DNA from: Cinnamomum chago
Lineage: Eukaryota; Streptophyta; Magnoliopsida; Laurales; Lauraceae
NCBI GenBank assembly: GCA_038049695.1
Contig: CP142457.1
Location: 29,787,501 to 29,851,500, forward strand
Length of the DNA stretch: 64,000 nt
Direction: 5' to 3'
In this document: piece by piece, positions 34,545 through 44,490 of the stretch
How the letters are laid out: every line of letters starts with the position of its first letter
How positions within the stretch are numbered: position 1 is the first letter of the stretch
Position numbers and translations under genes: made by a program
Notes under the pieces: generated by a model
Database searches by the model: none
What the model was told of the DNA's origin: nothing
Seen by the model: the letters and a program-made list of their open reading frames with translations, nothing else

Positions 34545-35003
34545 CCTCATTTCTGTTGAATGATGGTTCCATCCTCCATGTGGAACACAGCTAAAGAAGA
34601 ATCTTGTTGGACCTTGGTGGTGATGGATGCCAACTTTGATGAGAATAGAATAGTCTCCGGTGGCAGCTCCTGGGCCAGGGCCTCCAGTAGAACTTTGCAG
34701 TGCACCGATCTCACTCCCATCCCTTCCCTGCAACAAAGTTTCACATCACACAAAAACTTTTGGTTCAGATCATTAATCAAGTATGGACCCACTCCTGGAT
34801 TCAAGATGAGGAGTCCTTATCCATTTTTATGTCTCATCAGATGAACTGCTTAGAATAAGACCACAGAAAGCAGAGAAAGAGAAGAGACAGGGAAACTGAG
34901 AGAGGTGTTTGGATTTAGCTGTACCCGTCTTGTGTTCCACTGAAAGTAATTGGTACCACTTTTCCGCTGCCCAAATCAGTGACATATCCCCTGAATTCAC
35001 AAG
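34545..35003 (-). pseudogene. Captured FAD-dependent monooxygenase (MO1/CTF2-like) fragment
   Basis: Two exon-like blocks on the minus strand sit inside the long intron of the second CACTA gene. The upstream block ends with RGYVTDLGSGKVVPITFSGT and a GTACAG donor near 34915. The downstream block follows TTTGTTGCAG (about 34740) and reads RSVHCKVLLEALAQELPPET, then FSSKLASITTKVQQD and HMEDGTIIQ. This matches the middle of plant MO1/CTF2-type monooxygenases (zeaxanthin-epoxidase-like fold), where R-K-LLE-LA-LP and DGT are conserved. The nucleotide-binding N-terminus and the C-terminal half are missing. Because splice sites are retained, genomic DNA and not mRNA was captured. Confidence 0.7.
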
Positions 35004-36773
35004 AGAGAGTGTTATTCATGAAATGCATCTGAACCTTCAGCCTAAATAAAAAAATAATAATTTTTTTTGCAGGATTTGGGTTAATCCTTTTTATTAATTT
35101 TGGTTGGAGTATGTTCAAGGCAATCCATGCAGGGTTGTTTGTTTAACACTCTGATTATCTGCTTCACTCTATGGAAATTCATTTATGTGGGGAGCATGAA
35201 TAAGCAAAATATTTATTTTATGAGAGCAATAATTTTAAAAAAAGTTTATCCAAAAAAGTACTGCACCACACTAAATTGTGAAAAAATTAAACGCAAAACA
35301 TGACATCTAATGTTGCCAAAAGACAGAAAGATTAAATAGGTTTCATTCTTACTCAGTCAAAGATTAAATGGCCTCATTTCTGTTGAATGATGATAGTTTG
35401 GTCTGTTTAATGTTGAAGCCAAATTTGAGTTTGGCTATGGTTGGGTTGGCTCGGCTCTGCTCATGTTTAAATTCTCTGCTGTTGGGTCATAGGCTGCAAG
35501 ATTTTGAATCACATGGCTACTAATTCAAAACTGACTTTTTTATATGCAGGTCAGTGTTTCGGGTTGAAATATCCAACTTATTTTTTATTCACGTCTGATT
35601 TGTGTTGAGAATTTGCCCCTCATGTAAACCCACCGGTTGCTCATTGCTGTCGTTGTTAATTTTCTGTATGACTGAAAGGAAATGGTTTCCGACCACCAGA
35701 AAAATTATTATTCATTCACTGGTTTTGAGGGGCTTTTTTTTTTTCAATGTTTTTCATGAGCACACATATAAGTGGTTAACACCTATGAAGTTAGTATATT
35801 TTCTTTTTCAACTATAATACATGCAGGTACTGTACCAAAAAAAAAAACTATAATACATGCTAGTTCCATCTCCTCGCTTGTATGAGTTACACCCTTTCTC
35901 ACCCGTGCAAGTTTCCTATCTCTCAGCCTGTGTGAGTCTGTCAAGGGTCCCAGCCCCTTAGCTGGGCTACGGGGAAAATTTTTTTATAATACATGCAGGT
36001 GTCCTCCAAATATTTAGCCTTTTTTTTTCCTGTCTTTTGTAATCAAAGAACTCATTGAGATTGTTATCTCTAAATATGCCTCATAATTTTTTTCAAAATG
36101 GACAGAGGAAACCTTTTCTCCAACTATAGCCATAGTTTCAGGTATTATCATTCAGATATTTAACTGTCCAGGTTTTTAATCCATGGATTCATTTACACTG
36201 CTGGCGCCTAGCTATATAGATGCTGGTCTTGGTGCAATGTTACAGATCACAACATTAGCTAGAAGTCTCCTTTCTTAATTTACAATCAATGTATATAGAC
36301 TACTTAGGCTGCTTGGACCAACTCTTAGCAATAACATTGATTACTATGAGATTAGGAAGTCAATATCCTTGCATTAATTACTACTCTGCTGTTCATTGAA
36401 GTTCCTTCCACCTAATTTACTTCAAACCTTGTAAAAAAGTTAGTCAAGCTAATTGATTTAAATAAAACTTGACTTTCCTACTACTTGTCAAAGATTTGAC
36501 GAAATGAAAGAAAGGAATTCAAATTCCAATTGTTGAATCAAAGAATCAGGTCGGAGTTAGCAATACATGAGTTGGTGTGAAAGATGGAAGGAACTCAGAA
36601 GCTGAAAGTAAAAGAAAAATTAAGCTGTTAAATGGTATTAACCATCATGAAATGGGAGTGTTGATATTGCAGATTGTAACTATTCCTTCATTATGTTTGT
36701 GTATTCTACTACTTTTGCCCTCATTATGTTTGTGTTTCTTTCTCTTAATTTGATGTACACTTATGGTTTTACA
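35004..36773 (+). other. Rest of the long CACTA intron; no gene recognised
   Basis: AT-rich sequence with scattered T and A runs shows no ORF with a recognisable product. A stretch at about 35940-35980 (AGCCCCTTAGCTGGGC) is locally GC-rich. It could include further captured noncoding DNA. Confidence 0.35.
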
Positions 36774-37517
36774 AATACAACAACAAGTCAAGAAATACAA
36801 AGCAGAAGAAAATGGTTCTTCTTTTAGAGATGATGCTGTTGCGAAGGTACTTGGTCCTGAACCACGAGGACGAGTAAGAGGGCTTGGATATGGAGCAACA
36901 CCTTCAAAGGTGGCGGGTCAAACACAAATGAGGGACAAATTTAATAAATTAGAAAATGAACTTTTATCCTTGAAAAACCAAATGAACAGTTTCATTGCAA
37001 TGGTCGGGAAAGGTGGAAATACTACAGTAAGTACTCAAATATATTGCTTTTAATTATTATGTGACTTTTCTATTTATTCGTTGAGCTGAATATAAGTTGA
37101 TTACAGCAAAAAGATAATGGAAGTGTTCAACATTCTGCCAACGACTACATGTCACAAAGCAACAGAATTGAACCTCCAAGTGCAATGCAGAATTCTGTTC
37201 ATGGGACAACACAAAGTAAGCAAAAAGAACATACGACAGGTGTTTGCAATTCCAATCAGGGGAGCTCAAGATGCAAATTGCTAAGTTGGCTCGACGCAAC
37301 TAAAGTTGTTGCAACCGGTGAAATTCTATCGAGGGATTCTACATCACTTGTTCATCATGTTCCTCTTGGTGCTGAATGTTGGAAAGTTTCTGTGCAACAT
37401 GTAGTAGAGGGTAATGAGAGTTTGATTCTCTATCGACCAACTCGGGAAGCTTTTCTTCTGAATGAAGTACTGGGAAGCACAATTGCATGGCCCATCAAGT
37501 ACATCGTACCTTGTTAG

Positions 37518-38722
37518 AAGTTGAGAGGTAAAAATCTTTGATTGAGTTTTTGGGTTTCAAATCTTCAAGTCTATATTATCTTGAACCTGATTGTGGGAAT
37601 TAGGATTGGACTTTTAAACCTTTCTCATGCTACCTGCAACTTAGTTTAAAGTTTGACCTGCTTGCTAACTTGAATTGATTTTTGTTAGCAGCAGGAACTA
37701 GAGGGGGTAGAAACGTAGTAGTGTTAGCAAGCAGAACACAAATGCATGCATAATAAGAAACCTTTGTGGAATCCTAAACCTTGGTTTTAGCCATAGTTCC
37801 TTCTGAATGCTTGTGATCTGAACCTTCACCTTTACCACACCATATTAAGGTCATAAAAGGTGCTTCATTTGATGATCTTAGCAACCTCATCAGAGAACCA
37901 AATTAAAGCTAGAGAGCCCCACAATTTGCTAGGGCCCTCCTGTTGTCATTGAGACTCAAAAAAGGCAGGCCCAAGCCTAAATCCTCCTCCCCATCTCAAA
38001 TTCTCAATCTTAATAAGCTGTAGTTAAAGGGGTGTGTCAAGTAGGTTATATTTTCACATCAATTACATAATTTTTTGCCCAGCAGGTTCCCCCTGCATGA
38101 AATTAAACAGGGCTTTAACACAGGACCCCACCTTTGCATTGACACGAGAGATGGATTTTCACGCAGGAGAGTCGTTGTGGATTCTCGCAGATGAAAATCT
38201 ATCCATAGAAAAGTAGAAAGTTCAATGAGAAAAAATTCAGACAGACAATTATTCACACATTGTTGAATATGGCATCGATAGGGCTGAGAATGCATTTACA
38301 TATAAAAAAAAAAAGGGGTAAAAAAATAATGATGGTTAGTTGTATGCTTATCACTGACTTTCCCATTAGATGAATCTTTAGATATGTGCAATGCTCAATT
38401 CTATCCCATTACAATGCAAGCCCATAAGAAAACCATCCATACTTCCAAGGTATTGTTTTTTTAGTAAGTTGGCTTAGAGTACAAATTTAGAGCAAATTTT
38501 GATCATTTTCTTGATTATTTCCTTTCTTTTCTCCTCTCTAGTGGGTAGACTTTGTTTGTCATCTGAACCATCCTGATCTGGACCAATTCCCCTGCAGAGA
38601 AAGAAGAAAGAAAAGCTTTCATTATGAAACAATATCAATACGAGCATTGGAGTAAATAATGATAAAAAGTAGCATGCGTTGTTAAAACTCTGAATATGAT
38701 GTAAAATTATTGTCAATTGCAG
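37518..38722 (+). other. CACTA region downstream of the second gene; rearranged, no gene
   Basis: This holds the 3' side of the Transposase_24-type gene. Bases 37655-37684 recur directly at 39276-39305, and 37698-37718 recurs inverted at 39250-39270. A minus-strand segment near 38480-38600 with a good acceptor (TTTCTCTGCAG) reads GIGPDQDGSDDKQSL and could be another captured exon, but I cannot name it. Confidence 0.4.
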
Positions 38723-38902
38723 GGTTTGGAGCTGCAAAGATGTGCTAATGAGATTTACTGCTTGCCATACACTCCTAAAGTAGTACTTGGACTAAAAGGT
38801 TCAACGGCTGACATATTTGTAGATAATGCAGCATATCGGAATTTTCTTTTCGAGTCATTCCAGGTCTCGACCGTCGATGAAGAGAGCGCTGCAGTCGTAA
38901 TG
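38723..38902 (+). pseudogene. Captured nucleoside phosphorylase / bark storage protein-like exon
   Basis: The exon has acceptor TTGCAG (ending 38722) and donor GTTAGT (from 38903). It reads CLPYTPKVVLGLKGSTADI, then FVDNAAYRNFLFESFQVS and TVDEESAAVVM. This matches the plant branch of the nucleoside phosphorylase (PNP_UDP) family that includes bark and vegetative storage proteins. In that family an M-E-S-A-A-V-V motif lies in the nucleoside site, here DEESAAVV. Only one exon is recognisable, and the flanking GLSDLAGG-type segment is absent. It is a fragment carried by the CACTA element. Confidence 0.7.
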
Positions 38903-39789
38903 GTTAGTCTCCAATCAACTTAATGAACTGAACTTGTTCACTTATACTTATAACTGTTCTGTTTCTTGCAAAATAGATGCAGTCATTGCAGAAAGTAACT
39001 CATTTGTGTTTTGTTCATGACATTCTAATGGACCTCACTTGTAGTATGACTATGATATGGCCTTTTCTCTGTCCTGCAGACTTGTATATCTTCACTTATA
39101 ATTATTACTGTTCTGTTTCTTGCAAAGTAGATGCAGTCATTGCAGAAAGTGTCATTGCAGATAGCCTGGGCCTATAACATCAAATTCGGTATATCCAACT
39201 TCAGATATGTGTGGGTGCTCTCATGGGCACTTTTGAAAAAAAGTGGTGGCTACGTTTCTACCCCCTCTAGTCATGGACCTGCTTGCTAACTTGAATTGAT
39301 TTTTGGGGCCTAGTAATTAATGTCTCTGTGAGCCCCATCATTCTTGTCTACAAATAAAACAATTCTGATAGAAATCTACACTACTACTACATCTCTACAT
39401 CTCTTTTAACATTTAAAAATTATTTGGGGTGGTGAAGTTATGTGCTACCTAATATTGGAGTAACGATTCTGTCAAATTTTGTTTGTTTGTGCAGATTTTG
39501 CTGATAAGTATTGGAAGGATACAATTTTAGTTCCAGCTTGGGTATCTTTTTCGGGAGGCTTTTTTTTGTGGTTCACTTTTGTTGTATTAAGAACAAATAC
39601 TAAGGCTTTTGTTTCTAAAATTGTATTGGTAACATTGATATGGTGAAATATTGAGGTTGAAAGAGAACTATAAAGTTTAATAGATTTCATTCATGTATGG
39701 GCACAACTGTTTTGTATTGGTTGAATTTACTTTCAATTTAACAGGATATTAATGGTTTACATTCAATTTTTTTGTTAAAAAAAAAAAAA
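38903..39789 (+). repeat. CACTA 3' internal region with a roughly 150-bp tandem duplication
   Basis: Two copies of a segment with CTGTTCTGTTTCTTGCAAA and TAGATGCAGTCATTGCAGAA lie at about 38955-39000 and 39105-39150. Each follows an intron-like T-rich stretch, so they may be duplicated intron/exon borders of the captured phosphorylase gene. The rest is AT-rich and ends in a long A run at 39777. No gene is seen. Confidence 0.5.
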
Positions 39790-40236
39790 AAACCAATCAC
39801 GGCGCGCGATGCACGCCATATATTAGTTCTTTCCAATCCTTTTGCGGCCCTCTTTGATCGCCGTAAATTCATTCTAGAAATCCATTTACGGCCTACGCCT
39901 ACATGCTGTAACAACAATTTACAAAATTAATTTACGGCGTGCACGTGCACGCCATTATTGCATAGGAAGCTAAAAGTAACCAACTCTTTAACGGCCCACC
40001 CAGCGCGTCGTAAAAGACCTTCATTAACGGCATTCGTTTAGCGCCATGAATATGTTCTGAAAGTCATAGCAAACCTCACTTACGGCGTGCATTTGAGTAT
40101 GTTACGGCCCGCAAATGCGCGTCGTTAATACACATACCCTTTTACGGCTGGAGCTTTTACGGCTCTCTAGTTTGCGCCGTGAAACTTGGTTTACGGCGCA
40201 AAATGCGCGCCGTAAAAGCCCTGTTTTGGTGTAATG
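39790..40236 (+). repeat. CACTA right subterminal repeats and terminal inverted repeat
   Basis: Multiple direct and inverted copies of TTTACGGCGTGC and variants (ACGGCCCGC, GCGCGCCGTAA) are followed by the terminal repeat at 40209-40236. The end reads CCCTGTTTTGGTGTAATG. The duplication GAG follows at 40237. Confidence 0.88.
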
Positions 40237-42315
40237 GAGCATGGTGAAGCGTTTTGGAGGTTTGCAGGACGGGAGAAATGCATGGGCTTTCTATAGTGCG
40301 GAGGACACTACTGCCATGATTTCCTATCCTGAGTTGCCCACTTTCCGGACTGCTGGCTTCACGAAGTGGTTCGTGGAGAGCTTTGCTGTGTACCGAGGGC
40401 TTTCCAAGAAGGAGCTGAATGTCAAGCAATCTCCTGGGAAGGGTCTTGGTAGATCAGATGGCGTCCGTCGAGAGGAAGTTTTGTTCTTCCTTTCTGGAGA
40501 GAAGCATAGGATAGGCTTTCTCGAGGAACAGGATGTCATCAGATCCGGAGCCGCACAAGAGATACCTGCTGAGGTCTTGAGACAACTCGAGGAGGAGGAA
40601 GCCGAGATCGACACCTGGATGCAAGCAGAGCGAATGAAGGCTTCCATGGGGTCCACTGGTAGGAGCGGGCCGTCCAGTGAGGAGCCAAGTGGAAGTCCTG
40701 ACTTTGACAGTGAGGGAGGTACTTCAAGTAGACCGGCTCGTAGAAAAAAAAGGAGGAGAGGACAGCGTCGCACTGAGAGACGCCACCAAGATTCTCCTGA
40801 TCTGGAAGTCCCTCCTACCATTGCTGAGGAGGTATCAGGAGATGCTGATGAGCCTCCAGAGAAGAGGAGTCGTAATGAAGAGACCGCCGATGTTGGTATG
40901 ATTCTCCTTCTTTTCTATTTCCGCTTCTTTCCTTTTATGAGGGATTTTTTTTTGATCTGCTGTTTTCTTTCTTTTGCAGAAGATGGAAACTTGGTGATGC
41001 CCGAGGTTCCTGTCGATGAGGCGGTGATGGATCCAGTTGCGGCATCTGAAGAAGAATTGAGGGACTCTGGGGAGGACCCAGAATCTCCACCTGGTATGAG
41101 GATGATTTTTTTTTATTTTTTTATTTTTATTTTTATTTTTTGCATTTGCTGACACATATTTTTTTTGTTTTCTTGTCAGCTGACTTGCCAGAGGGTTCCG
41201 ACTTCGGGCCATCTATGGATATGGCTTTTGACAATGCCTCAGATGAGCAAATGGAGACAGAAAGTACTCCACCCATCATGGAAGAAGGTATTTCATAGTG
41301 ATAATCTTGACATTGGTTTTTTTTTTTTTTTTTGACAAGATCATATTCATACCTTTTCTTGTGTTTTTGCCAGCAGGTTGTGAAGCAACAGGAGAAGTTC
41401 CTTCGTCTTCCTCAGGGCCAGAGCAGGAGATGCCAGCAGCCGATCCAGAAGTAGGGGCTTCTTCTACCAGTCCCGTCACGGCAGAGGCGGGACTTTGTGG
41501 TGATATTGCTTCTTTAGTGGCTCCGATTGGAAAGAGCCTTTTGATTTCTTCTCCACCACGGCCTGACATGGGCAGTCGGCCAACAGAGCGTGGTGAATCT
41601 CCATCCGGACCATCCCTTCAATATGCAAAGAAGGTGTTGAAGAGTGTGCTGAGCTCATGGGTTGAAACACTCTCCTCTGGCCATTTGGAAGCTGGTTTTG
41701 GCATGGTCAAGCATGTACAGGATATCCTTGCTGACAGTGCAGAGGTCGGTCTGGACATTGCAAGTACCAAGGCCTTTGTTGATGAAGTCATTGCTTTAGG
41801 CGACAAATGGACTGAGACCAAGAATTTCCCAAGCGGTGACTTCTTCAATGAGATGTTTTTGCAGCCATCCGGTAAGATCAAATCTGAAATGAATGAGATC
41901 TCACGGGCTCGGAAGCAATTCGTTCGGGAGAGGAACGTTACCGAGTTGGCTATCATCGACCTAACACAGGACCTGCGCCGTCTTGATAGGGAGGTCACAG
42001 AAGCTAGGCAGCGCCTTGAGCAATTGCAAGAACAAAGTGCTGCCAAATGGACTGCCATTGTAGAAGCCCGTGCTAAAGAGGGAACTCTGATTCGCCAAGT
42101 TGAAGAAGCCGGTAGCAGCCTCCAGAGAAAGACTCAGGAGTATGAGCAGTGGCAAATTCTCTAGGAAGAGCTTCCTCGTGCCGAAGATGGGTCGCGGCGT
42201 TCTGCCGTATTTTATGGCAAGATCTTGAAGAAGTGCGGCCTGGAAGCTTTAGAGGCTAAGGCCAAGAGTCTGCTTGAGGAGCTGGATCTTTGGTTGAAGA
42301 CCATGCTAGACTAAG
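40237..42315 (+). pseudogene. A antisense gene, 3' part (after the CACTA insertion)
   Basis: It continues the frame broken at 24836, starting after one GAG with MVKRFGGLQDGRNAWAFYS. Predicted introns are 40896-40979, 41094-41179 and 41288-41376, all GT-AG with matching phases. The N-terminal stretch ends the domain. A Lys/Arg-rich segment (RRKKRRRGQRR at about residue 170 of this part) could be a nuclear localisation signal. The middle is acidic and low-complexity. The last exon has a heptad-like coiled coil (RLDREVTEARQRLEQLQEQ). A TAG at 42162-42164 stops it early. The same frame stays open to a TAA at about 42313, so the stop looks recent. The function of such antisense proteins is unknown. 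Confidence 0.8.
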
Positions 42316-42519
42316 CTCTTGATTTATAACAAACTCTTTTCTTCTTTTCTCTCTTCCTTCTTTTTTTTTTTGGTACCTCTATGTAAAACATTTTTTTGGT
42401 ACTCTGTGTACCTTTTACTTAAATTCTTTTTGATGAAAATAAGCAAAGGTTGGATGAGAATGTTTGTTTGAAAATTTTGATCAAAAGGTTATCATTTTGT
42501 GAAAATCTTTTGTCAAAAG

Positions 42520-43235
42520 GGTTGTTTTGGCATGAAAGCCAGATTTTGTGGCAAAAGCCAGGGTTTTTTTTTTGTGTGGTTTGAAAGCCGAATTTCGAGA
42601 TGGCATGAAAGCCGAAATTTGGGTTTATGGCATGAGAGCCAAAATTTTGGATGGCTTCGAAGCCAATATTTTGAGGTGGCATGAAAGCCGATTTTGGGTT
42701 TATGGCATGAAAGTCGATTTTGGGTTTATGGCATGAGAGCCAAAATTTTGGATGGCGTGGAAGCCGAATTTTGAGGTGCCATGAAAGCCGATTTTTTTTT
42801 TTTTTTTTGTGGCATGAAAGCCGGTTTTTGTGGCGTAAAAGCCGATTTTTTTTAAAATGACATGAAAGCCGAGTTTGAGATGGCATGGGAGCCAAAGATT
42901 TTTTGTGGCATGAGAGCCAAGATTTGGTTTGTGGCATGAGAGCCAGTTTTATTTTTGGTGTAAGAACCAACTTTTGTTTTTGGCATGAAAGCCGAAATTT
43001 CTTTATTTTTTTTGCATGAAAGCCAGATTTTTTGTTTTTGGCATGAAAGCCAAATTTTTTTTTTTTTGAAAACCGAGTTTTGTTTTGTTGGCATGGAAGC
43101 CGAATTTTGATTTCGGGCATAAAAGCCGTGTTTTTGGCGTGAAAGCCAGGTTTTTGGTTTTTTGGCGTAAAAGCCGAATTTTTGGCATGGAAGCCGGGTT
43201 TTTAGGCGTGAAAGCCAGGTTTTTGGTTTTCAAAA
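42520..43235. repeat. Tandem repeats with core GGCATGAAAGCCGATTTT
   Basis: Roughly 25-30 degenerate copies of GGCATGAAAGCC with T-rich spacers of variable length occur between the antisense gene and pol. Long ORFs across it (for example 233 aa on the minus strand) simply translate the repeat and are not credible genes. Confidence 0.85.
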
Positions 43236-43650
43236 ATGCAAGTATCGACTAAAAGTCGCCTCCCTGCTGAATGGTATTGCAAGTATCGATGGAATGTCGC
43301 TTCCTTGCTCATTCGGTTGCGAGTATCGATGGAATGTCGCTTCCTCGCGGAGTTTGGTGCAAGTATCGATGGGATGTCGCTTCCTTGCTTTCGTCTTCAA
43401 AAAATTTTGTTTTGTGGGTATCGATGGAATGTCGCTTCCCCACGATTTTCGAATTTTGAGGTTTTTTCGAACCTTTGTTTTGTTTTTTGTTTGTTTTGAA
43501 ATTTGGGTTGTGGATATCAACTGGAACGTTGCGTCTCCACGATTTTTGAAATTTTGGGGTTTTGGAAGTATCGAATGGGGTTCGCATCCTTCCGATTTTG
43601 GGTTTTGCAAGTATCGATTGAGCGTCGCTTCCCTGCCGTTTTTGAAAAAC
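43236..43650. repeat. Tandem repeats with core GCAAGTATCGATGGAATGTC
   Basis: Several units of about 50-60 bases have the core followed by GCTTCC. They abut the preceding repeat block. The position between pol and the antisense gene corresponds to the 92-bp array of E0. Confidence 0.8.
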
Positions 43651-44021
43651 CATTTTTTGTTTAAAGACACGAGGGTCGTAAATTTTGACTTAAAACCATT
43701 TTGGTGGTAAAAGTCGGGGTGGACTAGGGCTGAAATCCCTAGGTCCTGATTTTGTTTCAAACCATGAATTTTGGGTTCAAGGATCGAAAATTTTGGTCAA
43801 GTTTGGGAAGAGGCTCCTAAACTTGGATTTTTGGATTTGCTTTTTTTTTTTTGAACAATGAAACGATGAAAGAAACATTGTTTTGAGGGTTTTTTTTTTA
43901 TAGAAATTTCAACAAGAGGATGAAAATTCCAAAATGAGTGGGTTTGACGAGCAGATACCTAGGAATAGGCTTTGGCTGTGCAAGCGTCGCTCTGACCCGA
44001 TGGAAGAAGCCTTCAAGGGTA
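43651..44021 (-). other. Sequence between the pol end and the repeat block; nothing recognised
   Basis: AT-rich with T runs, downstream of the integrase stop on the minus strand. No ORF, repeat or signal that I can support. Confidence 0.4.
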
Positions 44022-44486
44022 CTACCGCTTCAAGAACTTTCCATTGATGGGCAGCATACATCTGTCACCCTCCATGTTTAGAAGAGCGTATGCGCCGTTG
44101 GAGAAGACTTTGTCGATGACGAAAGGTCCCTCCCATTTTGGTTCAAATTTGCCTTTGGATTTGTTGGCAAAAACCATTGGTCTTTTTACTGTAAGAACCA
44201 AGTCTCCCTTTTTGTAGGCGCGTTGCCTGACCTTCTTGTCAAAAGATCCTGCCATGCGTGCTTGGTAGAGTTCAATGCTTTGTAGAGCTTCGAGTCGTCT
44301 CTCATCGAGGTTATCCAGCTCTTGGAGTCTCAATTTGACATTACTTTCTTGCGTCATGTCATTTTGTAGAGATACCCTTAAGGAAGGAATTTGAACTTCC
44401 AAAGGGACAACAGCTTCGTATCCATAGACCAAGGAGAATGGTGTGCTATGTGTTGGTCCTCGAACGGTGGTTCGATAGGCCCACAA
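44022..44486 (-). pseudogene. A pol, part 7: integrase C-terminal part
   Basis: It begins MWAYRTTVRGPTHSTPFSLV (YGYEAVVP follows), the conserved region after the integrase core. It ends with KGDLVLTVKRP and WEGPFVIDKVF, the C-terminal GPY/F-like region of gypsy integrases. It is out of frame with the preceding part. A GACAGACA stretch near 44505 suggests a 4-base duplication caused the shift. It ends with a normal stop, so this is the original end of pol. Confidence 0.85.
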
Positions 44487-44490
44487 AGCT

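Larger units (their letters stand above)
33113..37517 (+). pseudogene. CACTA second gene, Transposase_24 (Ptta/En/Spm) type
   Basis: Predicted exons are about 33113-33517, 33593-33808, 33888-33980, 34051-34167, about 36774-37026 and 37107-37517. The first part is Lys-rich. The Transposase_24 signature includes YKKYTFAKLRRHWRDHR, SDVWIRGYEARKK and AKVLGPEPRGRVRGLGYG. A short coiled coil follows (KFNKLENELLSLKNQMNSF). The C-terminal domain has CKLLSWLDATKVVATGEI and GSTIAWPIKYI, as usual for this family. Its partners in En/Spm bind subterminal repeats (TNPA-like role, inferred). The first exon start is uncertain. The intron 34168-36773 is unusually long and carries a captured gene fragment, and its acceptor reads TTTTACAA in place of an AG. 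Confidence 0.78.
24837..40236 (+). mobile_element. CACTA (En/Spm) DNA transposon, 15.4 kb, with captured gene fragments
   Basis: The left end is CACTACACCAAAACAGGG and the right end read in reverse is CATTACACCAAAACAGGG. The 3-bp duplication GAG lies at 24834-24836 and 40237-40239, as CACTA elements produce. Subterminal arrays of ACGGCGTGC-type motifs flank both ends. Inside are a TNP2-type gene and a Transposase_24-type gene, both on the plus strand, and four fragments of unrelated genes. The right terminus has one base change in the terminal CACTA, and the TNP2 gene carries a stop, so this copy is probably not autonomous now. Confidence 0.93.

Noticed and set aside
42419..43120. 233-aa ORF on the minus strand
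   Set aside because: It is a direct translation of the GGCATGAAAGCC tandem repeat.
42520..43235. Possible CRISPR-like array of short repeats
   Set aside because: Units are degenerate, spacer length varies, spacers are T runs, and the context is a plant retrotransposon.
43230..43760. 176-aa ORF on the minus strand and overlapping plus-strand ORFs
   Set aside because: They read through the GTATCGATGGAATGTC tandem repeats in several frames.
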